Shown piece by piece: positions 16,353-22,669 of a stretch of DNA of 22,669 nucleotides. Source of the DNA: Mageeibacillus sp. UBA1255 (GTDB lineage Bacteria > Bacillota > Clostridia > UBA1212 > UBA1255); NCBI GenBank assembly GCA_002308795.1, contig DBVV01000039.1, forward strand, positions 1 through 22,669, read 5' to 3'. A model generated the notes under the pieces. That model did no database searches. It was not told the origin of the DNA and saw only the letters and a list, made by a program, of their open reading frames with translations. Numbering within the stretch: the first letter of the stretch is position 1; each line of letters begins with the position of its first letter. Made by a program: the position numbers and the translations under genes.

Positions 16353-17141
16353 TTACACGCGAACCTTCAAAATATCGAGCGTGTGATTTGACGCACCGAT
16401 CAGGTCCTGACGTTCGCACGTCGCGAAATGGTAATCCATCCATTTTGCAAAACATGCCTGATCCATGCCGTCGATAAGCGTCTTCAGGTAATGCGACGCA
16501 CCGTCTGTCGCGACCAGCTTTACCCTGTCGACAGGGAAGGCGGAATTCAAATAAGATATATCTTCCGTTCTTACCAGTTCAAATATTTCCTTCGGCTCGC
16601 TCTTGCAGTGCCAGTCGTCCGTCAGCATCGAATCCATCCATTCGGCGTCATTAAAATGCCCCGCCATAAATATGTACTGGATCACCGTAGGCTCGTTCAT
16701 ACAATAGGCGACAAGTATATATCCTCCTGGCTTAGTAACACGTACCGCTTCAGCCAGGGCCTGCATCTTGTCCTCCACAGTATAAAGGTGATACATCGGT
16801 CCCAGGAGCATCGTCAGATCGAAAGAATCGTCATTGAATGCCGAAAGATCCAGCGCATTGCCCTGTAAAGCCTTTATCGGTTCTGTGCCGTCCAGTTTTG
16901 ACCTTAAGATCTCCAGATTGTGCGGGACAAGTTCAACTGCCGTTACGGAGTATCCTTCTTTTGCGAGCGCTACACTGTACCTGCCCGTACCGGCCCCGAC
17001 TTCAAGGATAGCAGGGGAGGTCATGCGGTCAATGCATTCGTGAATATATTTCATCGTTGTCAGGTATTCGACCTGCCCGTGCTGCGACAGAAGACGGTTT
17101 TCTTCATCGCTGCTGTTGTAGTATTCGTCAAGTAAGCTCAT
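16353..17141 (-). CDS. Class I SAM-dependent methyltransferase
   Basis: This 262-residue cytoplasmic protein has the Rossmann methyltransferase fold. Motif I is ILEVGAGTGRYSVALA (45-60), followed by the acidic end of strand 2 in VTAVELVPHN (66-75), FDLTMLLGPMYHLY as the strand-4 block, and VTKPGGYILVAY as the post-motif block. This pattern fits small-molecule methyltransferases of the UbiE/Methyltransf_11 type; the substrate is not evident. ATG 17141 is chosen because AGAGGTGG lies just upstream; a longer frame would begin with TTG overlapping the preceding stop. It is the last gene of an apparent operon, 26 bp after the P-loop gene. Confidence 0.85.
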   Translation of the reverse strand: MSLLDEYYNSSDEENRLLSQHGQVEYLTTMKYIHECIDRMTSPAILEVGAGTGRYSVALAKEGYSVTAVELVPHNLEILRSKLDGTEPIKALQGNALDLSAFNDDSFDLTMLLGPMYHLYTVEDKMQALAEAVRVTKPGGYILVAYCMNEPTVIQYIFMAGHFNDAEWMDSMLTDDWHCKSEPKEIFELVRTEDISYLNSAFPVDRVKLVATDGASHYLKTLIDGMDQACFAKWMDYHFATCERQDLIGASNHTLDILKVRV

Positions 17142-17167
17142 GTTCCACCTCTTAACACCGGCTCCTG

Positions 17168-17689
17168 TCAATTCAGCAGCTTTCCCAGCGTCTGCTCATA
17201 GTCAGACTCTATCAGCGCGATCTGCTCCCCGGCACGTCTGAAACCGTCGATAAAGATCTTGTTGTCTTTTTTCAGACCTTCCATAGTACAATTCGTATCT
17301 ACTGCTCTGTATTCTATTTCAGATTCACGTCCAATGATCTCGCCGAAATGATCGTTTATATATTTTTCACTCATTGCGAGGCAGATGAAGCGGATGGCAG
17401 GCAGATACCGCTCGTCAAAATCGCTTCTCCAGTTAAACGGGACATAACACCCCTCGACAATGAGGTTTTGACGGTTTTCGATCGCAGTTTTCACGATCTC
17501 ACGCACGATAGGCCAGAGGTACTCCGTAAGAGCATCATCGTCCTCCGGAGTTAATCCGGTATTACCGCTGCGGATCAGGCCCATTTTCAGATGGTCGATC
17601 GACAGATACGGATATTTGTATTCTTCGAGCATTTTTTGCGCCAGAAGCGTTTTACCTGTGTGAGATGCTCCAGTAATCAGTATGATCAT
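17168..17689 (-). CDS. P-loop kinase-like NTPase
   Basis: This 173-residue protein has a Walker A motif GASHTGKT at residues 7-14 and an overall layout like small kinases of the adenylate-kinase/shikimate-kinase/zeta group. YPYLSIDHLKMG (27-38) matches the Asp that follows the P-loop in these kinases, and QNLIVEGCYVPFNW resembles their Walker B-like strand. It probably phosphorylates a small molecule, but the substrate is unknown. GAGGCGA lies before the ATG. The start is 36 bp after the end of the frameshifted small gene and the methyltransferase follows, so a joint modification role is possible but unproven. The length suits a single kinase domain with a short lid. Confidence 0.75.
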   Translation of the reverse strand: MIILITGASHTGKTLLAQKMLEEYKYPYLSIDHLKMGLIRSGNTGLTPEDDDALTEYLWPIVREIVKTAIENRQNLIVEGCYVPFNWRSDFDERYLPAIRFICLAMSEKYINDHFGEIIGRESEIEYRAVDTNCTMEGLKKDNKIFIDGFRRAGEQIALIESDYEQTLGKLLN

Positions 17690-17725
17690 AGTATCGCCTC
17701 GATTCGTTTTTTGACATTCTCCAGA

Positions 17726-17993
17726 TCACTGCATATCAGGACAGGGATCCGAATTGCTCTCTTTGCGAAGCGCATCGATCGCTTCTTTCAGGACCGGCTG
17801 CAGCGGAATATCGTACTCCTCGTACAGTGCTTCTTATGCTGCGGATGAATCCGTCGTGAACGTCTTCAAAAGGATGATTGCCTTCTTTGTAATAAGCATT
17901 GTTCAGGTCGACGGCGAGCCGGCTGACTCTGTCGTTGAGATCCTCCTGATCGTCCTCTTTTTTGCAGTTTATATACTTTTCTATCTTTTCCAT
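17726..17993 (-). pseudogene. Small gene broken by a one-base insertion, unknown family
   Basis: The frame from ATG 17993 reads MEKIEKYINCKKEDDQEDLN and on to HDGFIRSI, then loses sense. Dropping one base (A on the minus strand, T17834) restores EALYEEYDIPLQPVLKEAI and a stop at 17726-17728, giving an 88-residue acidic, mostly helical protein. The repaired C-terminal part is far more protein-like than the shifted frame, which is Arg/Ser-rich and stops at 17736. The insertion lies in ATAAGAAGC. A sequencing error or a recent mutation would look the same. The family is unknown. It sits inside the operon, 23 bp after the previous gene. Confidence 0.6.
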
Positions 17994-18016
17994 AAATACA
18001 CCCGTTGCCCCGGGAT

Positions 18017-18646
18017 TCAAAGGTTATACTTTTTTCTCTCCTCGAGAGCCTTTTCTTCCGCGATCTCAGTGAAGAGGCCGATATTGTCATAGACGTACTC
18101 AGCCACGCGGCAGAACTCGGTCGTCTGATCCGGGAAGAAGTACGCGGAACATCTCTCGCAGTCTCCGTTCGCCTGACACTCAAGCAGCTCATCGTCTGTT
18201 TTCTCGGCAACGTACCCCATCCAGTCGCTATCGTCATCGTCCCAGAGTCCATTGACTCTTATCCCGACGATAGAGAACGCGTGGTGTCCCCTCAGAAGAT
18301 CGAAAGAAAGGATATCGTTTATCTTTACGGAGACGAATTCGGAGAAAATATATTCTTCGAGCCCGTGCCTGACCTCAAAATGATCTGCGAGTTCCTTCTT
18401 TACCGTTTCGTAGACCGGGGCCAAATCGATATAGTATGGATCCTTCGTCCATTCTCCTACGGGCCTGATCAGTTCGAAGAGCAATTCTTTCATAAACTCC
18501 TTCACGGCAAATCTGACGTATTGACCGCCAGGCTTAAGGAACTCTCTTGCATCGTCAACGTAGCCGTCCTCAAGACAGAACGGAACGTATAGATCGAGCT
18601 TTTCCGTTGCCCTGTCGAATATCGCTTTTTCTTCTGTTTTGTCCAT
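18017..18646 (-). CDS. Uncharacterised acidic cytoplasmic protein
   Basis: I do not recognise this 209-residue protein. It has no signal peptide or membrane segment and is strongly acidic. The N-terminal part looks helical; the centre has alternating beta-like segments (FVSVKINDILSFDLL, HHAFSIVGIRVNGLW) followed by an Asp run (WDDDDSDW). A possible metal-binding cluster, ECQANGDCERC, lies near residue 155-165, with another Cys in TEFCRVAEYV. GAGGTGAGG lies 3 nt before the ATG. It starts 5 bp after the stop of the preceding small gene, so the two are translated together. Such acidic proteins in runs of small genes are often immunity-type proteins, but nothing here shows that. Confidence 0.7.
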   Translation of the reverse strand: MDKTEEKAIFDRATEKLDLYVPFCLEDGYVDDAREFLKPGGQYVRFAVKEFMKELLFELIRPVGEWTKDPYYIDLAPVYETVKKELADHFEVRHGLEEYIFSEFVSVKINDILSFDLLRGHHAFSIVGIRVNGLWDDDDSDWMGYVAEKTDDELLECQANGDCERCSAYFFPDQTTEFCRVAEYVYDNIGLFTEIAEEKALEERKKYNL

Positions 18647-18651
18647 TTACC

Positions 18652-18960
18652 TCACCTCGTCAGATCCAGATCCCATTCTTTACGGTTAACCTTATCAACT
18701 AACTGATCTACTGTATATTCTTCGCGTATTGTTTGACCGTCTTTCTGTACAAATAAGTATAAATATGCGTCATTGGTTTTGAAGGAGACGGCGGCATCTC
18801 CCGTGTTCGGCCAATCTTTTCCGTAGGCTGAATTATAAAAACCATCCGGGAAAAAGAACGATAAGGATTCGTTGTCGAATTCCGCTGATTCTGCGTGGCA
18901 ATCATGGAGGCTGAAATGTTCCGGATTCCGGCTTTCATTTTCGTATATTATTTCAAACAA
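18652..18960 (-). CDS. Uncharacterised small protein, first gene of the operon
   Basis: This 102-residue protein reads FEIIYENESRNPEHFSLHD from codon 2. It continues with SFFFPDGFYNSAYG and VSFKTNDAYLYLFVQKDG, an all-beta-like small domain of unknown family. I chose the TTG at 18960 because AGGGGG (18973-18968) is 7 nt upstream. An upstream ATG would add ten residues read through this ribosome binding site. No signal peptide is present with this start. The next gene begins 5 bp after its stop. A promoter lies directly upstream, so this gene heads the operon. Confidence 0.65.
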   Translation of the reverse strand: MFEIIYENESRNPEHFSLHDCHAESAEFDNESLSFFFPDGFYNSAYGKDWPNTGDAAVSFKTNDAYLYLFVQKDGQTIREEYTVDQLVDKVNRKEWDLDLTR

Positions 18961-18977
18961 AAGAACACCCCCTAAGT

Positions 18978-19007
18978 ATAATAACATTGACTCTTTGCAT
19001 CGATCAA
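18978..19007 (-). promoter_or_regulatory. Promoter of the unknown-protein/kinase/methyltransferase operon
   Basis: TTGATC (19007-19002, minus strand) and TATTAT (18983-18978) are separated by 18 bp. The -10 matches 5 of 6 bases and the -35 matches 4 of 6. The TTG start lies 17 bp downstream of the -10, which leaves only a short leader. Confidence 0.5.
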
Positions 19008-19044
19008 ACCGTAAACCATATGCCTTTCTGCCTATCCGTTATGA

Positions 19045-20184
19045 TCAAAATTCAGGGACCGTCACCCATTCGCCGTCCCGCAGAGCCGATTCGTGCGCGC
19101 ATATACCTGCGGCGGTGATATTGGCAGCAAATATTTCATCGATCCACGGTTTGCGGTCGTCGATGATACTCCGGACAAACTCGTTGACCAGGTGGGAATG
19201 GGAGCCGTGATGTCCCGCGCCGGCGCCCTTCTTTAAAGACTCCTGAGGATTGGTGGCATCGTATTGTCCGCCAACGGTGTACTTCCAAAGTTCCTCCGGA
19301 AGATCCGCATAATAATTCGGCATCTCCACGACTTCGGTGCGGGTCGGCAGACCTCTGAAGGCAACGTCGGCGTCATTGTCCATAGTGGTAACGATGGGAT
19401 TGTCCCAATCGGCGAAGCCCCATTCAAAGCTCTTGTGACTGCCGAACACCGCGAGGCCTTCCTTGTAAATACGTGCGGTTTCGAAGAGGGAACGGGTCGT
19501 TTCTGCGGCAAGGCCGTTTGCAAAATGCAGGTGGGCGGTCTCGACAGGGAAGGGATTTCCGTATGTCTTCATCAGATCTGCGCGCATGGTGCCGGAGCCG
19601 AGGCAGGAAACGCGGTCAACGCGGCTGCCTGATAGACCTATTAATGGGGCAATTGCATGTGTCCCGTACCAGAACGGAGGCAGGCCGTTCCAATACCAGG
19701 GCCAGTTTTCCATATCCTGATAGTGAGAGCCCCTCATAAACTGTAATTTTCCCATTTCGCCGGATTCCAGCATCTGCTTTACGTAAAAATACTGGTACGT
19801 GTAAAGGGTGGTCTCCATCATCATATACTTTTTTCCGGACTTTCGAACCGCCTGAAAAATAGCACGGATATCGTCAAGGGAGGTTGCCATCGGAACCGTG
19901 CAGGCACAGTGCTTGCCGGCATTCAGGACGGCAACGGTCTGCCTGGCATGGTCCGGTATACAGGTGACAAGATGTACCGCGTCAACACTCTCATCAGCGA
20001 GGACCTCGTCAATGTCGTGGTAGATCTGTACGTCCGTATAATTCTTTTTAAATTCTTCCGCACGCGCCGGATCCAAATCGCAAATGCCGAATGCATATAC
20101 GTCGGGATGATCGTTCCAGATAGGCACAAAGGCGCCGCCAAAGCCCAGTCCTACCAATACTGCCTTCATTTTTCCGTTTTTCAT
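19045..20184 (-). CDS. Gfo/Idh/MocA-family NAD(P)-dependent oxidoreductase
   Basis: This 379-residue protein has an N-terminal Rossmann domain with VLVGLGFGG (9-17) and a C-terminal Gfo/Idh-type alpha/beta domain. The family usually oxidises or reduces sugars and cyclitols. The usual EKP motif, whose Lys helps catalysis, reads C-T-V-P here (95-98), so that Lys is missing. YMMMETTLYTYQYFYVKQML (120-139) and GTHAIAPL (174-181) recall the subset with NAD-dependent glycosidase chemistry (GH109-like). A histidine-rich GAGHHGSHSH stretch occurs near residue 330. ATG 20184 is chosen because GTGAGG precedes it and the Rossmann strand follows directly; a longer ORF start lies upstream of the predicted promoter -10. 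It has its own promoter and no tight partners. Confidence 0.87.
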   Translation of the reverse strand: MKNGKMKAVLVGLGFGGAFVPIWNDHPDVYAFGICDLDPARAEEFKKNYTDVQIYHDIDEVLADESVDAVHLVTCIPDHARQTVAVLNAGKHCACTVPMATSLDDIRAIFQAVRKSGKKYMMMETTLYTYQYFYVKQMLESGEMGKLQFMRGSHYQDMENWPWYWNGLPPFWYGTHAIAPLIGLSGSRVDRVSCLGSGTMRADLMKTYGNPFPVETAHLHFANGLAAETTRSLFETARIYKEGLAVFGSHKSFEWGFADWDNPIVTTMDNDADVAFRGLPTRTEVVEMPNYYADLPEELWKYTVGGQYDATNPQESLKKGAGAGHHGSHSHLVNEFVRSIIDDRKPWIDEIFAANITAAGICAHESALRDGEWVTVPEF

Positions 20185-20242
20185 AGAAAACAACCTCACT
20201 TTAATTTCTATCAGAACATCGATCAAAGTGATCTCTTGCAGT

Positions 20243-20271
20243 ATTTTATCATTGACCCGATGCTCTTTCAA
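20243..20271 (-). promoter_or_regulatory. Promoter of the Gfo/Idh oxidoreductase gene
   Basis: TTGAAA (20271-20266, minus strand), 17 bp, then TAAAAT (20248-20243): each box matches consensus at 5 of 6 bases. The predicted leader before the ATG at 20184 is about 50 nt. Confidence 0.75.
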
Positions 20272-20311
20272 CTCATAACTGCCGAATTATATTTTTTGAC
20301 ATTTAATACAT

Positions 20312-20335
20312 TCACTCTATTTTATTGTCCATCAT
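20312..20335 (-). other. Seven-codon mini-ORF with a good ribosome binding site
   Basis: After the second chromate transporter gene, GAGGTGAG (20345-20338) is followed by ATGATG and a frame coding MMDNKIE, then TGA. It lies within a 188-bp gap. It may be the start of a lost third gene of the chromate operon, or chance; a longer frame cannot be restored with one base change that I can see. Confidence 0.3.
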
Positions 20336-20372
20336 GACTCACCTCAACAAGCTGGAATTTGTCGTTATCGTT

Positions 20373-20936
20373 TTACCATCCAAATACGAATACCCCCGCG
20401 ATACCGGCAATGCAGATCAGAATGATAGGCGATATTCCGTTCTTGATCATCTTTTTGGAGACGAAGTATACAGCGCCTAAAGCAGCGGTCATAATGATCG
20501 CGGAATAGTCGACGGAAACGCTGTTGACGCTTCCGATACAGTTTATAAGAATCATATAAGCTCCGGTGGCAAGAACGATACCGGTCACGCAGTCTTTCAG
20601 AGCACCGAGCGTGGCATGAAACACACCGTTTCCAATCAGTTTCTTCAAAAGCGTCATCAGTACGATCACTATCAGGAACGCGGGCAGTATGACGGCGGCG
20701 GTCGCGATGATCGCGCCGGGAACACCCGCCTTCGTGCTTCCGATATACGTTGCAAGATTGACCATGATCGGGCCGGGCGTGCTTTCGCTGACAGCGATCA
20801 TATAAGAAAGTTTTTCTTCCTCGATCCATCCATAAGATAATACTAACTCGCGGATCAGCGGAATCGCTCCGTACGCACCGCCGAATGAAAAGCAGCCTAT
20901 CCAAAGAAATCCGAGCAAAAGTTCAAGGAGGATCAT
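20373..20936 (-). CDS. Short-chain chromate transporter (CHR) subunit, second half
   Basis: This 187-residue membrane protein is one CHR domain. It shows FGGAYGAIPLI near the N-terminus and the family block SESTPGPIMVNLATYIG near 50-66, then four or five more hydrophobic helices. Paired short CHR proteins act together as an equivalent of the two-domain ChrA, which exports chromate; many have other or unknown anion substrates, so resistance to chromate is not implied. GGAGG inside the end of the upstream gene precedes the ATG, and the two genes overlap by 4 bp (ATGA), a sign of coupled translation and equal amounts of the two subunits. Confidence 0.9.
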   Translation of the reverse strand: MILLELLLGFLWIGCFSFGGAYGAIPLIRELVLSYGWIEEEKLSYMIAVSESTPGPIMVNLATYIGSTKAGVPGAIIATAAVILPAFLIVIVLMTLLKKLIGNGVFHATLGALKDCVTGIVLATGAYMILINCIGSVNSVSVDYSAIIMTAALGAVYFVSKKMIKNGISPIILICIAGIAGVFVFGW

Positions 20937-21505
20937 TTTGACGCCTCCGTATTTTTATGACGCTTTATCAGATAGACGGATAACCCGGCAAGCGCGGCGG
21001 CAAGCATCAGAACGATCGTCGAGATCCGCAGTGCAAATATGTTTATCAGCATCATAGCGGCAAAAGCGGCTGACAGAATAATGATCGAAAGTGCTTCCTT
21101 TTTCATTTTGACGATCATCTTTATTGCCGCGTCAAGGATCAGCAAGCCTACCGCGATCTTGATTCCTTTGAACGCGCTTGCCACCCACTTTATTTCAAGA
21201 AAGCTGTCAAGAAAGAATGATATCAGTAGTATTATGAGAAACGACGGAAGAGCCACGCCGAGCGTTGCCGCTGCCGCGCCCCAAAAGCCTTTTTTCTTTG
21301 CCCCCACGTACGTGGCGCAGTTGATTGCGATAGGACCGGGTGTTGATTCGGCTATTACCGTTATATTCATCATCTCTTCGTGCGTAATCCACTCTTTCTT
21401 TGTAACGCAAACGTTTTCGATAAGCGGGATCATAGCGTATCCGCCGCCGAAAGTAAACAATCCGATTTTCAAAAACGTCAAAAAAAGGTCCAATAAGAGT
21501 TTCAT
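20933..21505 (-). CDS. Short-chain chromate transporter (CHR) subunit, first half
   Basis: This 190-residue membrane protein is the partner CHR domain. It shows FGGGYAMIPLI near residues 19-29 and AESTPGPIAINCATYVG near 52-68, with hydrophobic helices through the remainder and a basic tail. It is homologous to the downstream gene; the two halves are expected to insert with opposite topology and form one carrier. GGGAG lies 7 nt before the ATG. No clear promoter was found in the 83 bp upstream, so it may be co-transcribed with the peptidase remnant before it. Confidence 0.9.
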   Translation of the reverse strand: MKLLLDLFLTFLKIGLFTFGGGYAMIPLIENVCVTKKEWITHEEMMNITVIAESTPGPIAINCATYVGAKKKGFWGAAAATLGVALPSFLIILLISFFLDSFLEIKWVASAFKGIKIAVGLLILDAAIKMIVKMKKEALSIIILSAAFAAMMLINIFALRISTIVLMLAAALAGLSVYLIKRHKNTEASK

Positions 21506-21540
21506 TTTTTTCTCCCACTCATATGAATCATCCCGTCAAC

Positions 21541-21570
21541 TCCCGATTTGTCGGGATCATTCTTATTTTC
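21541..21570. repeat. Copy 1 of a 30-bp intergenic repeat, with a hairpin
   Basis: This segment begins TCCCGATTTGTCGGGA, a hairpin with 6-bp arms and a TTTG loop, then ATCATTCTTATTT. A second diverged copy lies at 22211-22240. Both copies lie just upstream of a minus-strand gene. Confidence 0.4.
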
Positions 21571-21588
21571 TCTTGTGTGGCCCGGGAT

Positions 21589-22189
21589 TTATCTGATCAC
21601 TTTGAAAATGGTGTTCTTTTCAAATATTCCGAAAGCAAAGCCCAATTTTAAGAACAGGGGCATGTTCTCGTAGGATCGAAAGCTTGTCCGCAGGGATATC
21701 GGCGCCTATGATCAGCGAGTAATGAAGCGTCCATTCGCCGTCGTAAAGAGCCGCCCACTCAAACGGGACCGGTATTCCGTCAGACAGACTTTCGTAAACG
21801 GCGTCTATATATTCCGTGTTCTTCAGATACTTGCAAATCGTAGTTTTATATTCCGGGAACTGTTTGTTCATTTCCTTGCAGAATGAATTGCCCGTCGAAG
21901 TGACCACTTTGCCGTATTGATCGTACAGGGACTTTTCGGTAACCGAATGGCCGCTCCACGAGGAGAACATCTCAATTACCGCGTATCCGCAGGAAACATT
22001 CTGTTTTATAACGTCTACTCCGTTGACAAATACGGGATCGCTGTACCTTTCATCGGTATATATTCCCGAGATATCGTCGTTTATTTCGTTTGTTCGTTTT
22101 TGAAGTATAGCCAGCGACACCGTTGCTGTCACCGCAAGGATAACAGACACGACGGCAAGTATTATAAGTATTTTTTTGAAAACTTTCAT
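21589..22189 (-). pseudogene. C39-like membrane-anchored peptidase, disrupted by deletion and frameshift
   Basis: The intact frame from ATG 22189 gives 189 residues. It has an N-terminal membrane anchor (6-29) and then a cysteine-peptidase-like domain with QNVSCGYA (Q63, C67) and LHYSLIIG (H156), the oxyanion Gln, Cys and His expected of the C39-type fold. After ADIPADK the sequence ceases to look like the family and stops at 21620. In another frame from 21690 the sequence continues as RTSFRSYENMPLFLKLGFAF, then GIFEKNTIFKVIR and a stop at 21589-21591. This looks like the true C-terminus. The segment between, which should hold the catalytic Asp (DPYG/NPYG-like), is absent. GGGGG lies upstream of the start. 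The family name is tentative; an intact short paralogue cannot be excluded. Confidence 0.6.
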
Positions 22190-22210
22190 TTAGGCATCCC
22201 CCCATCTGAA

Positions 22211-22240
22211 TCCCGATTTGCAGGAATCATTATTTATTTA
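22211..22240. repeat. Copy 2 of the 30-bp intergenic repeat
   Basis: It begins TCCCGATTTGCAGGAATCAT and aligns with the copy at 21541-21570, sharing about three quarters of positions. The hairpin arm is degraded in this copy. It lies upstream of the peptidase remnant's ribosome binding site. Confidence 0.35.
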
Positions 22241-22258
22241 GATGAACAGGAGTCGGAA

Positions 22259-22669
22259 TCAATTTTTTCTCTTATCATAATCACTGTGCCTTTTATTCGA
22301 AATCTCAAGAAATCGCTTCAGTGTTTCGTTTGACATGATCTGCTCGCGAACTCTCTCGTTCAGGTTGTTGGCGAAATCCTCAACGGTGCATCCGACGTAA
22401 AAGTCCCGCGGCAAAGGATTGGCGTATTCGCCTCCGCCGTAGCTGCCAGCTGAACTTCCCGGAGTGAAACAGTTGTAATGGATATCGCTTGAGCCGTTTT
22501 CATGAAAGCGCAGAGTTATAATATCGTGCTCGTGTATTACCTCTATATCATCGTCGGCGAGATGAATATCGTTGTGAAGAAATCTGAGACCGTTCTCATC
22601 TGCGAACCTTTCAGCAAAAGTTTCGTATTCGCCGCAGATCACTACCTTTCTTTTACGCCAGCTTTTCAG
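22259..22669 (-). CDS. Uncharacterised acidic protein, 5' end beyond the window
   Basis: At least 136 residues are in frame and the frame is open to the window edge, so the gene is cut off at its 5' end. An internal GTG at 22642 has no properly spaced ribosome binding site and is unlikely as a start. I do not recognise the family. The visible part has NDIHLADDDIEVIHEHDIIT and a Gly/Ser-rich turn (SSAGSYGGGEY). It is followed by a helical stretch VEDFANNLNERVREQI and a charged tail. It has no membrane segment. The peptidase remnant starts 69 bp downstream on the same strand. Confidence 0.6.
   Translation of the reverse strand: MKSWRKRKVVICGEYETFAERFADENGLRFLHNDIHLADDDIEVIHEHDIITLRFHENGSSDIHYNCFTPGSSAGSYGGGEYANPLPRDFYVGCTVEDFANNLNERVREQIMSNETLKRFLEISNKRHSDYDKRKN

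Noticed and set aside
18005..18592. Plus-strand open frame of 195 codons opposite the acidic unknown protein
   Set aside because: The minus-strand gene has a strong ribosome binding site and tight operon spacing; this frame has neither.
20185..20271. N-terminal extension of the Gfo/Idh protein by 29 residues
   Set aside because: The added part lies on the predicted promoter and has no ribosome binding site; the Rossmann fold starts right after the ATG at 20184.
16353..22669. A defence island or toxin-immunity locus
   Set aside because: No nuclease, toxin, restriction, CRISPR or recombinase gene is recognisable; the unknown acidic proteins alone do not support the claim.

Overview
The window reads as chromosomal DNA of a low-to-mid GC Gram-positive anaerobe of the class Clostridia, probably an uncultured gut or rumen lineage. 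The grounds are strong AGGAGG-type ribosome binding sites, near-consensus sigma-A promoters (TTGACA/TTGAAA, 17 bp spacer, TATAAT-like), a clostridial-type single-stranded-DNA-binding protein with two OB folds, DUF368 and CPBP membrane proteins, short split chromate transporters, and surface proteins held by a C-terminal helix with a lysine-rich tail. This placement is inferred from family knowledge, not from a database search. I see no rRNA, tRNA, CRISPR array, transposase or phage gene.

Layout. (1) 40-2787, plus strand: one promoter drives an SSB-like protein, a DUF368 (undecaprenyl-phosphate translocase family) protein and a CPBP intramembrane protease. (2) 2677-5376, minus strand: a large exported glycerophosphodiesterase whose 3' end overlaps the CPBP gene in antisense; a short divergent promoter region separates it from (3) 5522-8023, plus strand: a nucleoside hydrolase and a 5'-nucleotidase, which together could take nucleotides to nucleoside, base and sugar. 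(4) 8024-8158: an intergenic element built of two facing arrays of 7-bp units. (5) 8154-14291, minus strand: a possible operon read as surface protein with threonine/proline linker, secreted glycan-type protein, PHP phosphatase and FAD-dependent oxidoreductase. (6) 14354-14839: a broken HD-domain gene and a strong terminator. (7) 14874-16223, minus: a surface protein with FN3-like modules. (8) 16353-18960, minus: an operon of two uncharacterised proteins, a frameshifted small gene, a P-loop kinase-like protein and a methyltransferase. (9) 19045-20184, minus: a Gfo/Idh/MocA-type oxidoreductase. (10) 20373-21505, minus: two half-size chromate transporter (CHR) proteins. (11) 21589-22189, minus: a C39-like membrane peptidase that appears broken by an internal deletion, and a partial unknown gene running off the right edge.

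How the genes fit together. The left part looks like housekeeping and envelope functions (lipid carrier recycling, membrane protease) plus phosphodiester and nucleotide breakdown. The middle is a cell-surface and secreted-protein region; two adjacent proteins share a repeated beta-sandwich module. The right part is accessory DNA with clear gene decay: three broken genes lie within about 8 kb. No complete new defence or mobile system is evident. The most unusual items are the phased 7-bp facing arrays, the antisense overlap of two membrane-tail coding ends, the shared surface module, and the small operon of unknown proteins with a kinase and a methyltransferase.
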